Source: Chionis minor (lineage: Eukaryota > Chordata > Aves > Charadriiformes > Chionididae). From it: 64,000 nucleotides of DNA. The notes beneath the pieces are model-generated. The model searched no databases and had not been told where the DNA came from. It worked only from the letters and a program-made list of their open reading frames with translations. Location: assembly GCA_013398295.1 (NCBI GenBank), contig VZSF01006858.1, positions 1,358,125 to 1,422,124 of the forward strand, given 5' to 3'. This document shows, in pieces, positions 58,601 to 64,000 of the stretch. The stretch's first letter is position 1. Every line of letters starts with the position of its first letter. Both the position numbers and the translations under genes were made by a program.

Positions 58601-60334
58601 GGCAAGTTAGGTTTGGCCCAATACTACAGACAAATAAATCCATGAATTCTGATATAATTTTTCAGCACTCTTACTGTAGTCAATTTATACTTATGGGAAC
58701 CTGCAAGTTTTGCAGTCACTAGTTCATTACTTTCACATACATCTTAATCATGGAAAATACGTTCAAAAGTGATCTGACTCAAATTATTGTTCAACCAGCT
58801 GATCTGGAGTCTGCGTATGTCCTGCTAACAGTATTATACTTCATCCCGTCAGAAATGTTTTTTGCAGGACTAAGTCCTGAACTGCAACCTTAGAAATGGC
58901 AAGCTCCTTCCACAGCACCTCAAGAGGCTGAAAGGTCCTGCAACAAACAAGTTAATCCAATCAAGTTAAACCATTAGAAGACTAAAAAAGCCATTTATTT
59001 TTTTCCCCACACTGCAAAAGATTAGTAAGCGAGACTTCAGACAAACATCTTTATAGTAAGATACCAGGCAGGAGAAAAACAGGCCGCAAGTTCAGCTTCA
59101 GACAACTTAAGAGTTTGTGCAAGACACGGAGACAGAGCCTTTATGGAGTGTTATAACATGCATCAGTCAAGTGAAAGTTTAAATATTTATTAGAGCTGCA
59201 AATTCGAGCAATGCGAGACAACATAATCTTGTGAACTACAGTAAATTTCAGAAAAATAGATTTCATTTAAGAGCTTGTTTCAGTCTCCTAAATCCAAACA
59301 GTAAAAGAAAATTTCACACCTTCCAAAACTATAAGGTGACAAGGAACCAAACAAAGAAAAAAGAAAAAGAAACCACACCAAGTGATCTGCATAGCTTTGA
59401 AACTCAGGAAAATGTCACCCAAATCTTAAAATCCATTTCCTTGATTTTAAAAAGCCATTTAAAAAAAAAAAAGCGCATACCATTCTTGCTGCGCCTAATT
59501 TCCACTAAAATGAGTGGGAACTTAGAGGCAATCCTAAATAAACTTCTATGTTCACTCAAGTCAAGCAGTTCTATGATTTGGGTGTAAAATCAGAACTTCG
59601 CTCATGCAAAGAATGAGAATAAAAGTGAATTGAACCACCCTGCAACCTGGCAGGGTTGAAAAGGGAAGTGCTGCAAAAAAAATCCAAACTGCAGTCACTT
59701 TATAGAATAATTTGAGACGAAAAACTCCCAAAGGAAGAGTTGCAATGATACTAGTATTTAACAAGTGCTGTTACAAGAGGTAGTAAACGACCATCTACAA
59801 AATACACTCCACAATTCAGCGCTTTGCCAGGCAAAACCTATGAAGTGTATTTGGAGAAGGATCAAGTCAGAGTCATCGTTAAATATTTTAGAATAATGAC
59901 TGATTAGAGTTAATCTGCCATATTAGGTTTTCAGTCACAGAGAACAAAGAAACCTTTGTAATATTAAAAATTTACTCAAAGAAAAAGCACATCTTTACGT
60001 ATTTGCTCTGTTGCAATGCATGTTGAATGCATCTTCTCTAGCACAAAAAATATCAAACATTAATTTGATCATGAGACTGGAACTATTTCACGTGACTTGT
60101 TGTCAAATACAAACTCAGTATCATTACAATCATCTTCTAGTGATGTGGTATTGTGAAAACCTTTTAGCTGGAGCAGAACTCTTGCTTTCTTGAGTTTGCC
60201 TGTGTGTTTGGAGAGTCTGTGAGGAGGGCTGGGGAGAAGCTGATGCTTGCGTTTGTGGACTTTGATCATTAGAATGAGATTCCTCTTTTTTTTCTTTCTG
60301 TCCTGGAGGTTTTTCCTTCTTTTTTTCTGTACCG
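4149..60334 (-). CDS. EML4: EML4 gene, exons 4-23 (5' part outside window)
   Basis: Echinoderm microtubule-associated protein-like 4, a cytoplasmic protein that binds and stabilises microtubules in interphase and at the spindle. Twenty constitutive exons on the minus strand splice in frame (2599 nt, about 865 residues) to a TAA at 4149-4151. A 33-nt cassette exon adds 11 residues. Domain order: basic Ser/Lys/Gln-rich linker (exons 4-6), HELP motif beginning in exon 7 (MFMRGRP, then YGYRG), tandem WD40 blades in exons 8-23 (for example VWDWQ, FFWTW, ILWDHD, LYWDIP, IIQWKL), then an acidic tail. The match to human EML4, from memory, is near identical over the propellers and looser in the linker and tail. 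Numbering back from 23 puts GKGPK at the end of exon 13 and VIISQ at the end of exon 6a, matching the exon names used for human EML4-ALK fusions. Exons 1-3 with the start codon and trimerisation coiled coil are not in this window. Confidence 0.98.
4614..5113 (-). other. EML4 intron 22
   Basis: 500 nt, GT-AG. I see no repeat or second gene in it. Confidence 0.9.
5114..5244 (-). CDS. EML4: EML4 exon 22
   Basis: 131 nt. GA completes Gly, then 43 codons run from [14 protein letters not shown] to YPCSKAK, ending in phase 0 before GTAAGT. The acceptor is [22 protein letters not shown] is a typical WD40 strand pair. Confidence 0.97.
5245..9566 (-). other. EML4 intron 21
   Basis: 4.3 kb, A/T-rich, GT-AG. 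ORFs up to about 110 codons occur but none resembles a protein family. I recognised no transposable element. Confidence 0.85.
9567..9665 (-). CDS. EML4: EML4 exon 21
   Basis: 99 nt. GG completes Trp, then 32 codons run from [15 protein letters not shown] to LGFQVF, plus one G. The acceptor is TTACAG and the donor is GTAAGC. It encodes the insert between blades ([15 protein letters not shown]). Confidence 0.97.
9666..10930 (-). other. EML4 intron 20
   Basis: 1.3 kb, GT-AG. Nothing recognisable inside. Confidence 0.85.
10931..11018 (-). CDS. EML4: EML4 exon 20
   Basis: 88 nt, 29 codons from [14 protein letters not shown] to DYEILY, plus T of a Trp codon. The acceptor is TCCAG and the donor is GTAAGT. 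It has a classical WD40 arrangement; the Trp of YWDIP is split across intron 20. Confidence 0.97.
13555..13760. promoter_or_regulatory. Intragenic CpG island
   Basis: About 27 CpG dinucleotides by eye in roughly 200 bp of strongly G+C-rich sequence (runs such as GCGCGCCGCGGG), surrounded by A/T-rich, CpG-poor intron. Ordinary intronic DNA in birds is CpG-depleted, so this suggests an unmethylated element such as an alternative promoter or enhancer. I see no TATA box or clear downstream first exon, so promoter function is inference only. Confidence 0.6.
14465..14880. other. G+C-rich block of unknown origin
   Basis: A 400-bp G+C-rich stretch with open frames on both strands. The overlapping ORFs have composition-driven Ala/Pro/Gly-rich translations and no recognisable domain. 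CpGs are present but sparser than in the island at 13560. It could be a regulatory element or an unrecognised repeat. Confidence 0.35.
15136..15415 (+). mobile_element. CR1 LINE, 5'-truncated 3' end
   Basis: About 280 bp on the plus strand (antisense to EML4). It shows the standard CR1 3' architecture: sequence translating to [10 protein letters not shown], then GGTTGGACTCAATGATCTTG, CTTCCAACCC and a terminal GATTCTGTGATTCTATGATT tail. The fragment keeps only the extreme 3' end, as usual for CR1. No target-site duplication was established. Confidence 0.93.
16268..16365 (-). CDS. EML4: EML4 exon 19
   Basis: 98 nt. AT completes Asp, then 32 codons run from [16 protein letters not shown] to SRYGKCT, ending in phase 0 before GTAAGT. 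The acceptor is TTGTAG. Confidence 0.97.
16366..17504 (-). other. EML4 intron 18
   Basis: 1.1 kb, GT-AG. A 12-nt A-run ends near 16804. Nothing else recognised. Confidence 0.85.
17505..17593 (-). CDS. EML4: EML4 exon 18
   Basis: 89 nt. G completes Arg, then 29 codons run from [12 protein letters not shown] to SVMRYSV, plus one G. The acceptor is CTAG. GT occurs twice at the donor (GTAGGTGG); phase with exon 19 (V-DGT) fixes the exon end at 17505. Confidence 0.96.
17594..23757 (-). other. EML4 intron 17
   Basis: 6.2 kb, GT-AG. Overlapping ORFs at 19543-19940 and 20116-20768 (up to 137 codons) have no recognisable family and no exon-like boundaries. I saw no certain transposable element. Confidence 0.8.
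23758..23825 (-). CDS. EML4: EML4 exon 17
   Basis: 68 nt, 22 codons from [12 protein letters not shown] to IGTHSG, plus AG of an Arg codon. The acceptor is CTCAG and the donor is GTAAAC. It encodes the first strands of a WD40 blade. Confidence 0.96.
23826..24428 (-). other. EML4 intron 16
   Basis: 603 nt, GT-AG, with no recognisable content. Confidence 0.88.
24429..24560 (-). CDS. EML4: EML4 exon 16
   Basis: 132 nt, 44 codons in phase 0, from [13 protein letters not shown] to EWTRLLD. The acceptor is TCTAG and the donor is GTACGT. It has a full WD40 signature, GH near the start and QVCMWNS toward the end. Intron 15, between this exon and exon 15, is only 156 nt. Confidence 0.97.
24717..24842 (-). 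CDS. EML4: EML4 exon 15
   Basis: 126 nt, 42 codons in phase 0, from [14 protein letters not shown] to GFLVEVQ. The acceptor is CCTAG and the donor is GTGAGC. It encodes a blade near the junction of the two EML propellers. FLVEV replaces FQIEV of human EML4 as I recall it. Confidence 0.97.
24843..25266 (-). other. EML4 intron 14
   Basis: 424 nt, GT-AG. It contains a perfect 9-bp inverted repeat at 25018-25040 (AAGGGCTTT, 5-nt loop, AAAGCCCTT). Confidence 0.88.
25267..25418 (-). CDS. EML4: EML4 exon 14
   Basis: 152 nt. GA completes Gly, then 50 codons run from [14 protein letters not shown] to NPEREIE, ending in phase 0 before GTAAGA. It contains the WD40 motif [12 protein letters not shown] and KIILWDHD. 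Confidence 0.97.
25419..27239 (-). other. EML4 intron 13
   Basis: 1.8 kb, GT-AG, A/T-rich, without recognisable repeats. It is the counterpart of the human intron in which EML4-ALK variant 1 breakpoints fall. Confidence 0.87.
27240..27375 (-). CDS. EML4: EML4 exon 13
   Basis: 136 nt, 45 codons from [15 protein letters not shown] to GKGPK, plus one G that starts a Gly codon. The donor is GTAGGA. A very long pyrimidine tract (the complement of the A-run at 27384-27401) precedes the CCAG acceptor. In human this exon end (GPK) is the EML4-ALK variant 1 junction. Confidence 0.97.
27384..27401 (+). repeat. A-run forming the polypyrimidine tract of exon 13
   Basis: 18 consecutive A on the plus strand, so in EML4 sense a long U-run nine bases upstream of exon 13, between a U-rich stretch and CCCTCCAG. 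It is both a mononucleotide microsatellite and part of a splice acceptor. Confidence 0.9.
27607..27741 (-). CDS. EML4: EML4 exon 12
   Basis: 135 nt, 45 codons in phase 0, from [15 protein letters not shown] to RKQGIFG. The acceptor is TTTCAG and the donor is GTAAGA. It carries the blade strands VVLAVEFHP and HIFFWTW. Confidence 0.97.
27742..29880 (-). other. EML4 intron 11
   Basis: 2.1 kb, GT-AG. It contains a short tandem duplication of a 14-bp unit (GTTACCGAATTACC, 28334-28361) and a perfect 10-bp hairpin (28459-28483). No gene or transposon recognised. Confidence 0.85.
29881..29976 (-). CDS. EML4: EML4 exon 11
   Basis: 96 nt, 32 codons in phase 0, from [14 protein letters not shown] to KIAEIK. 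The acceptor is TTTAG and the donor is GTAATT. It carries the WD40 motif LTVWDWQ. Confidence 0.97.
29977..32374 (-). other. EML4 intron 10
   Basis: 2.4 kb, GT-AG. It contains a G-run (31255-31270 with one C) and a degraded CR1 3' fragment at about 31372-31525. Confidence 0.85.
31372..31525 (+). mobile_element. Degraded CR1 3' fragment
   Basis: The plus strand follows the CR1 3' end: GAACAGGTTGCTCAGC, GAGTCTCCATCCTTGGAGA, then a diverged middle, GAGCCTGCTGTGAGCA, and GATGAGCTGATCTCCAGA followed by AACCTTCCCA. The terminal ATTCTGTG repeats are absent. It is clearly older or more diverged than the copy at 15136. Confidence 0.75.
32375..32485 (-). CDS. EML4: EML4 exon 10
   Basis: 111 nt, 37 codons in phase 0, from [11 protein letters not shown] to GCLDFSKA. 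The acceptor is CACGCAG and the donor is GTAAGA. VRVWDS is the end of a WD40 blade; [16 protein letters not shown] begins the next. Confidence 0.97.
33194..33219. repeat. Inverted repeat, 11-bp stem and 4-nt loop
   Basis: AATTTCTTAGA, loop AAAA, TCTAAGAAATT: a perfect 11-bp stem. First of three hairpins in this part of intron 9. Confidence 0.9.
33357..33412. repeat. Two adjacent 8-bp inverted repeats
   Basis: TTGCCAAT-AGCC-ATTGGCAA (33357-33376) is followed 14 bp later by ACTTGCTC-TTAAAT-GAGCAAGT (33391-33412). The second extends by three more pairs after one mismatch. Both are visible directly; function is unknown. Confidence 0.85.
33860..33929 (-). CDS. EML4: EML4 exon 9
   Basis: 70 nt. 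T completes Cys, then 23 codons run from [15 protein letters not shown] to VDKDGR, ending in phase 0 before GTAAGT. It forms part of the first WD40 blade; [11 protein letters not shown] is a typical blade strand pattern. Confidence 0.97.
33930..35411 (-). other. EML4 intron 8
   Basis: 1.5 kb, donor GTTAGT, acceptor TCTTAG. No recognised repeat or gene. Confidence 0.87.
35412..35561 (-). CDS. EML4: EML4 exon 8 (HELP motif and first blade)
   Basis: 150 nt. One base completes Val, 49 codons run from [13 protein letters not shown] to YLGHTDCVK, and TG is left for a Cys codon. It contains the conserved HELP core ([26 protein letters not shown]) and the first WD-type GH motif. The acceptor TATAG has an A-rich rather than pyrimidine-rich tract before it, in keeping with the unusual intron 7. 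Confidence 0.97.
35577..35585 (-). promoter_or_regulatory. Candidate U12 branch-point sequence of intron 7
   Basis: TGACTTAAC on the minus strand agrees with the U12 branch consensus TTCCTTAAC at seven of nine positions, including CTTAAC. It sits about 16 nt from the AG, within the short branch-to-acceptor distance of minor introns. An overlapping AACCTTGAC just upstream is an alternative. Confidence 0.65.
39564..39593. repeat. (TG)n microsatellite
   Basis: Interrupted TG dinucleotide repeat of about 30 bp, preceded by a short G-run. Confidence 0.95.
40273..40280 (-). promoter_or_regulatory. U12-type 5' splice site of intron 7
   Basis: Minus-strand GTATCCTT directly after the exon 7 end …GAGTGGGT. 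This octamer is the established consensus for GT-AG introns removed by the U11/U12 spliceosome. The phase of exon 8 requires this GT and excludes the GT two bases earlier. Confidence 0.82.
40281..40404 (-). CDS. EML4: EML4 exon 7 (start of HELP motif)
   Basis: 124 nt. The acceptor is CAACAG before AGGGAG. AG completes Glu, then 40 codons run from [12 protein letters not shown] to PPEKLKLEW, and the last two bases GT start a Val codon. It encodes the first half of the hydrophobic EML protein (HELP) motif. The donor must be placed at GTATCCTT, because an earlier GT at 40282-40281 would break the phase of exon 8. Confidence 0.96.
40581..40607. repeat. (CA)n microsatellite
   Basis: CA repeat of 27 bp with one G interruption. 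Confidence 0.95.
40731..41285 (-). mobile_element. CR1 LINE fragment with internal deletion, sense to EML4
   Basis: On the minus strand the right end encodes a reverse-transcriptase piece, [17 protein letters not shown], then LKFADDS near 41117-41135, which keeps the FADD catalytic Asp pair. It passes directly into CR1 3' UTR sequence (GGTTGTGCCAACTCTGTCCTTGGAGG, GAGGTTGGACTTAAAGAC, CCCTTCAACC) and ends in TGTGATTCTACG at 40731. The ORF2 C-terminus between palm and 3' UTR is missing or scrambled, so this is an inactive, internally deleted copy. Confidence 0.85.
43240..44568 (+). mobile_element. CR1 LINE, 5'-truncated, partial reverse transcriptase
   Basis: About 1.3 kb on the plus strand. 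Order: [14 protein letters not shown] and [16 protein letters not shown] (RT fingers/palm), [21 protein letters not shown] where CR1 normally has [38 protein letters not shown], then the 3' end GAGGTCCCTTCCGACC and a tail of three TTCTATGATT-type units. At least one in-frame stop (near 43755) and several frameshifts break the ORF. The endonuclease domain and 5' end are absent. The second catalytic Asp replaced by Gly means it could not be active. Confidence 0.93.
47830..48130 (-). mobile_element. Possible ancient CR1-like fragment
   Basis: In minus sense, 48105 downwards reads [15 protein letters not shown], resembling the CR1 RT motif GPVLFNIFINDL. The following sequence (TGATGAAATTTCACTGATGACATG) resembles the diverged FADD region. 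Similarity is short and degraded, so this could be chance. Confidence 0.4.
51879..51933. repeat. AT-rich simple repeat with one undetermined base
   Basis: An irregular TATATTATAT-type tract of about 50 bp, followed by ACCCA and an N at 51933. The N marks an assembly ambiguity next to a low-complexity tract. Confidence 0.9.
52723..52741. repeat. (AC)n microsatellite
   Basis: Pure AC repeat of about nine units. Confidence 0.93.
54396..54428 (-). CDS. EML4: EML4 exon 6b (33-nt cassette micro-exon)
   Basis: A 33-nt exon between ACCAG and GTAAGA. Using the G left by exon 6a it encodes [11 protein letters not shown] and again leaves G, so including or skipping it keeps the frame into exon 7. I recall this same 11-residue insert as the sequence that distinguishes human EML4-ALK variant 3b from 3a. 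Both splice sites look functional. It lies 426 nt downstream of exon 6a. Use as an alternative rather than constitutive exon is inferred from human; the sequence alone cannot show it. Confidence 0.88.
54429..54854 (-). other. EML4 intron between exons 6a and 6b
   Basis: 426 nt, donor GTAAAT and acceptor ACCAG. A short intron separating the two micro-exons; no repeat recognised. Confidence 0.85.
54855..54880 (-). CDS. EML4: EML4 exon 6a (26-nt micro-exon)
   Basis: A 26-nt exon bounded by CCCCAG on the left of its sense sequence and GTAAAT on the right. With AA from exon 5 it reads K-HKDVIISQ and leaves one G. That G joins AG of exon 7 to make Glu (…SQ-EGEYIK). The peptide corresponds to HKDVIINQ in human EML4, with Asn to Ser at one position. 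It is too short for ORF prediction and was found from the phase gap between exons 5 and 7. Confidence 0.93.
54881..57911 (-). other. EML4 intron 5
   Basis: 3.0 kb, donor GTATGT and acceptor CCCCAG. It contains a CR1-like relic at about 57000-57400; otherwise nothing recognised. Confidence 0.85.
57000..57400 (+). mobile_element. Old CR1-like fragment
   Basis: The plus strand reads [21 protein letters not shown], then sequence resembling the CR1 segment TCAACGATGTGGAGTTACAGC, RIRRSN, and GGTGAGGCCTCCACCGGAGA. The last corresponds to the [12 protein letters not shown] coding stretch of ORF2. It is diverged and has no 3' tail. Assignment to a CR1/L3-type LINE is by pattern only. Confidence 0.5.
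57912..58040 (-). CDS. EML4: EML4 exon 5 (linker)
   Basis: 129 nt. The acceptor is TAG before CATAAAG and the donor is AA before GTATGT. The first base completes Ser; the 42 full codons run from [10 protein letters not shown] to SKVAKNAD; the last two bases (AA) start a Lys codon finished by exon 6a. The motif SPDDSRNKL matches the Ser-rich linker of EML4. Several positions differ from human EML4 as I recall it, which fits a faster-evolving linker. Confidence 0.95.
58041..60160 (-). other. EML4 intron 4
   Basis: 2.1 kb, donor GTTTTC and acceptor TCTAG. A/T-rich with a short A-run near 59461; nothing else recognised. Confidence 0.85.
60161..60334 (-). CDS. EML4: EML4 exon 4 (basic linker)
   Basis: 174 nt, read from 60334 to 60161. 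The acceptor is ACAG before CGGTACAG and the donor is AG before GTTTTC, a non-consensus GT donor. It opens with one base completing a split Ser codon, encodes [16 protein letters not shown] at its start and SSAPAK at its end, and leaves AG for the next Ser codon. The peptide is Lys/Glu-rich then Ser/Gln/Pro-rich, low in complexity and presumably disordered. It corresponds to the basic microtubule-binding region between the coiled coil and HELP. Confidence 0.96.
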
Positions 60335-62829
60335 CTGTAAAATAAAGTATAACATGGGGGGGAAAAAAAAGAGAACAAGCAAATAAATTTAAAAGGTGGG
60401 AGAAAATGCCCTCTGTGAAGAGATGGGAGAAGGACGTAACAATTTACTACATATAATCACTAAAAGAATGCTTTCGTTATTTACTCACTCTCTTCAGGTT
60501 AGCATTTTGCTAAAATAAGATTTATTCACAAGCTCCAAAAATAAAAAAGGTGAGGGAGGCATTATCTACTTATTACTCATTTTTTCTGCGTGGTTGTACT
60601 AAGTTTACTCTGACTTTAAAACAAATACAGCTTTGGTTTGAGTATGTTCATTCGCAGGTGCTTCTACAGGATTCAAAGCTGATTTAATTCACAAGTTGAT
60701 GCACCACCAGTCTGCTGTCCCTCAGAAAAATATCTTCCTGTAGTTCAGCTCTCTGACTACCTTACCGTGCTGCCAGCCAAGGCTCAGTGCAAGTGAAAGG
60801 CAGGAGAGTCACTTGCAGTATCTTCAATTAGCTTAAGCCCGCCATGAAACTATACCTATTTCTCTGTATTTCTGGACGTGCACGGTACCGCTTATCTTTG
60901 TACTGTCACCGAAAGACTGAAATGCTATTGCTGGTCCCTTGGTTCTCCCTGGTTGTATGACAGTTCAAAGGAAATCATCCCTGAAAACTCATCACCGTTT
61001 TGATCTCTAGTTGACTAACATCCGACTCTCTTGCCACTTCTTTAATACCTTCAGTAAACGACAGCTAAGAATATATGTTTATTTTCATAGTGCTGTATGT
61101 ATTAGGTTAACATTTGAAACAGCTTTAAATACATGTCATTAACAACCTTAAATTCATTACAAATTTAAGCAAAGGTCCACTACGTAAACAGAAAGATCAA
61201 TTAAAAGGCTTTTTATAAAATAGCATGCTTTGCAATATACTAAATCACACAAACAACAGCAGGACCTGAAAGAGAAGATTATTCTGTAGTACTCCTCCTT
61301 TTTTTTTTTTTTTAAAGATTAAAAAAAACCCCTTCCAAGATAAATTTCTCGGTGCACAAACAAAGCAAGATACAATCACTGGCTAAAAAGGAAAAAGAAA
61401 GATTCTTCTCTTAGACTCGAAGTAACCTGAAAAGTAAAAAAGAAATAGTATCTTTCTGAATGTGAGAATCTAGACTTCTATTCCCTCACACCAATTCCCC
61501 CCTTGAACCCATCTATAAACCTAATTATTTGTGTTTCCATTTACCTTTTCCCACAAAACCATGGAAATATTAAAAATAAATGATTAAAAATGGCCCCCTA
61601 ATTTTAATATAACATTCGTAGGACCCTCTTTTTGTTTCATTTGTTATTTCAATTAAAGTATATCAACTTTTCTAGACGTTTCCAAAGAAGCATTTTAAAA
61701 CAGGTCAAAACATAAAAAATAATACAAACCCCAAAATACATTTATAAGGATCACTCAGGATTTCTTCCACAAACCATATTAACTAGTTAAAAATGTCAAT
61801 ATAATCCAAAACTACATTTTCTTTTCAGAAAAACAGATAAACCAGAAAGAGCTTTCACATTTCTTGAGGGAATATGTGTGATAATAGAGAACAAAGCTTG
61901 AAGAACTGTGAGGTTTTGGTTAATAATTTATAGCCAGAAGTCCTTAATTAACTAGAGGCATAAAAACTATTGTTATTTTTTAATCAGAAGACTTCGCTTG
62001 CATTGTTGGACTCAAAAGCACACTACACAATCTTAACCTCTTCATAACCTGTGACAAGAAATGCAGTACAGTGAAATAAATTTGCAGAATCTTGTCACTA
62101 AAGAAAAAAGGAGTCTCTCTGTTCCTACTCAGACAGGTACAGTTGTAGATCTCTGCATTCGCTCCCCCATAAACAGCCCAATAATTGTAAGAGATGAGGG
62201 ATGTAGGAGGACAGAGGATACGCAAGCGTAATGACTCCCATAACTCCAGCTTGCACGTCTACAAAGAATGGTCCTACTTGGTCAGAACAATGGTTTACCT
62301 GGCTCCATGTTCTGTCTCGGACGGTGACATAAAAGAGCTCACCAGTGAGGCCATTGCCTGCAGTCCCTTTCCCCATACTTTTTGTAATACCCTGTTTATA
62401 ATGACACACCAGCAATCCTTCAATTCACCTCTGCATTCCTCCAGCACACTCAGGTGAATGCCACCTGCTGTCAGCAGCATCTCATCTCACTCATCGATTT
62501 GGTCTCCTATTTTCTGTGTTCTTACCCAAAATCATTTAGCTTGTCTGATCCATCTCCTAGAAACCACAGGTTCAGTGTGGCAATCTCTTCAACAGCTTCA
62601 CCGAGCTTGTCAGCTGTGGACTATCCATTTCACACCTTTGCCATTAGGTTCACTCCTTAACTTCACTGTTGGGCCATGAGAGTCACTGCACCACTCTGGG
62701 TTCTCCAAGTCGCAGCACAAGGTATACCTTGGGTTCCACCACAGTCCTTCTATCTACCAGCAGGCTGCAAGCGGGCTTCTTTTTTTGACTGCTATGTTAA
62801 TGTGAAAGTAAATTATGTAGATATGTGGC

Positions 62830-63054
62830 AGTCTTAGTACTGAGTATCTTTGTGCTGAATTTATTTGGTTTTCTCTCTCCTGTTAAACTCTTCAGCTTAA
62901 TTGTATTATGACTGCTATTACAGAGCAGCTCTCCCACTGATACGTCTTGAACTAGGTCTTGTGCAACAACTGAAACCAAATTAAGAACAGCACCTTTTCT
63001 TGTGGGTTTCCAAAGATGAGTTATTTCTGGGAAGCAGTCATTTAATGCATCCAA
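62830..63054 (-). mobile_element. CR1-like ORF2 endonuclease fragment
   Basis: The minus strand encodes FPEITHLWKPTRKGAVLNLV, then DLVQDVSVGELL and a diverged NSSHNT. This follows the end of the CR1 apurinic endonuclease domain (…KPTRGxALLDLVLTN…LVxDVxVGGSLGCSDHE). The catalytic His of the SDH motif is retained but its neighbours are changed. Endonuclease segments are rare among CR1 copies because most are 5'-truncated. Confidence 0.6.
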
Positions 63055-63982
63055 AAATTCTTTTCAAATCCCAACCTGATGAGGCATTTCTTCAGTCTAC
63101 ATATAAGTAGTTGAGATCTATTACTATCTGTCCTAATTTTGGAGATTCTCTAATTTCACTTAACACGATGTTTCATCCTTTGGACCACAACACATTGGCA
63201 GCTACTGTGGAGGGTGGTCATTCTGAAACACGAAGACTATTCTTACCAGAAGTTGTTTTCAGAAGAATGTTTAGTCCTAAGGAAAATGACCAAGCAGGTC
63301 TTTGTGACAGTCATCTGCAACATGAAGTACAAAGCTGTTTCCAACTCTAGTGATAATACAAGGTATGCGGCATGTTTTTTTGTTCTAAAGTGTTTTGACA
63401 CCTCTATGACAAGTCAGTTCCAGAGTGCAGGACTGAAATTTTCCCAACATGCAAGTGACTTCATCTCTGGCAATGGGCCATCATCTACCTGTTGTTTGTG
63501 GTACATTCCTGGGCTCTGGTTTTAGTGACAGCTGATATTTTAGCATACCTTTGTTGAAATGAGACATGCTGCTGTTGTGTAGCTACTGAGCCATCAGATC
63601 ATCTCCATGATCTCAGTGTTCTAGTTGGTAGAACAGGGATTAAACAGTCCAGGAAATGAAACAGAAGAAATTCTCAGAAGCAGCAGGTCTACAGAGGCCA
63701 CAGCCCCAGAAATGTACAATATTAAGACTGCACAAAATACAGACACTAAACTTCAACAACACTAACAGTTTGGACACAAGTAGGCCTTCTGCTATTTGTG
63801 GCTAGATGTATGGCTACATACATTTACAACATGAAAAGCTATAGCCAAATTATGGGGGCTGTTTGGTAACTAAAGTGTAATTCTACATCAACAGATGACC
63901 ACGTCCACCTGCTGCATCGGTTCAACCACCAGCCTGAAGAAAAGCCTGGATGAGCTGGGGGAAAGCATCCCATGACCAGCTG

Positions 63983-64000
63983 AGATCATAGAATCATAGA
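63983..64000 (-). mobile_element. CR1 3' terminal repeat, cut by the window edge
   Basis: ATCATAGAATCATAGA on the plus strand is the reverse of the CR1 3' tail (TCTATGATTCTATGAT). It marks the 3' terminus of a minus-strand CR1 that continues past 64000. Confidence 0.8.

Larger units (their letters stand above)
60335..64000 (-). other. EML4 intron 3, partial
   Basis: 3.7 kb from the exon 4 acceptor to the window edge. I looked for exon 3 (the segment ending SSAAK in human) on the minus strand and did not find it, so it lies beyond 64000. Contents: an old CR1 endonuclease fragment (62830-63054) and the start of another CR1 at the edge. Confidence 0.8.

Noticed and set aside
60335..64000. Search for EML4 exon 3 on the minus strand
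   Set aside because: No stretch gives the expected peptide with an AG end phase and donor; exon 3 is most likely outside the window.
1..64000. CRISPR arrays, tRNA/rRNA genes, bacterial operons or phage genes
   Set aside because: No regularly spaced direct repeats, cloverleaf or rRNA motifs or dense ORF blocks were seen; the sequence is that of a vertebrate intron-rich gene.

Overview
The window looks like avian genomic DNA. It carries 3' ends and reverse-transcriptase fragments of CR1 LINEs, the dominant bird/reptile retrotransposon, several with the (ATTCTATG)-type 3' tail. The introns are A/T-rich and short compared with mammals. One single-copy vertebrate gene fills most of the window. 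I cannot name the species.

That gene is EML4 (echinoderm microtubule-associated protein-like 4) on the minus strand. I traced twenty constitutive coding exons plus one 33-nt cassette exon, from the exon starting at 60334 down to the stop codon at 4149-4151. Every junction is GT-AG and every reading phase closes. Counting back from the last exon as 23 gives exons 4 to 23; exons 1-3 (promoter, 5' UTR and N-terminal coiled coil) lie beyond the right edge. Constitutive coding sequence in the window is 2599 nt, about 865 residues: the Ser/Lys-rich linker, the HELP motif, the tandem WD40 propellers (TAPE domain) and a Glu/Ser-rich acidic C-terminus. Nearly all other long ORFs are shadows or chance frames in introns.

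Layout from left to right: 1-1760 is downstream intergenic sequence, possibly holding the end of a convergent gene. 1765-4148 is the likely EML4 3' UTR, with an AATAAA at 1781-1786 in minus-strand sense. 4149-35561 holds exons 23 to 8, with a compact CpG island and a CR1 tail in intron 19. 35562-40280 is intron 7, which has the hallmarks of a U12-type (minor spliceosome) intron. 40405-54395 is a 14-kb intron with most of the CR1 sequence and microsatellites. 54396-54880 holds two micro-exons (6b of 33 nt and 6a of 26 nt). 57912-60334 holds exons 5 and 4. 60335-64000 is part of intron 3, with an old CR1 endonuclease fragment and the edge of another CR1.

Most notable: (1) the cassette micro-exon 6b encodes [11 protein letters not shown], which as I recall it equals the human exon 6b peptide; (2) exons 6a and 6b share end sequence, suggesting a tandem micro-exon duplication; (3) intron 7 appears to be a minor-spliceosome intron; (4) intron 19 contains a dense CpG island; (5) intron 9 has three near-perfect inverted repeats within about 225 bp. 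I saw no CRISPR array, tRNA, rRNA, phage or bacterial-type operon.
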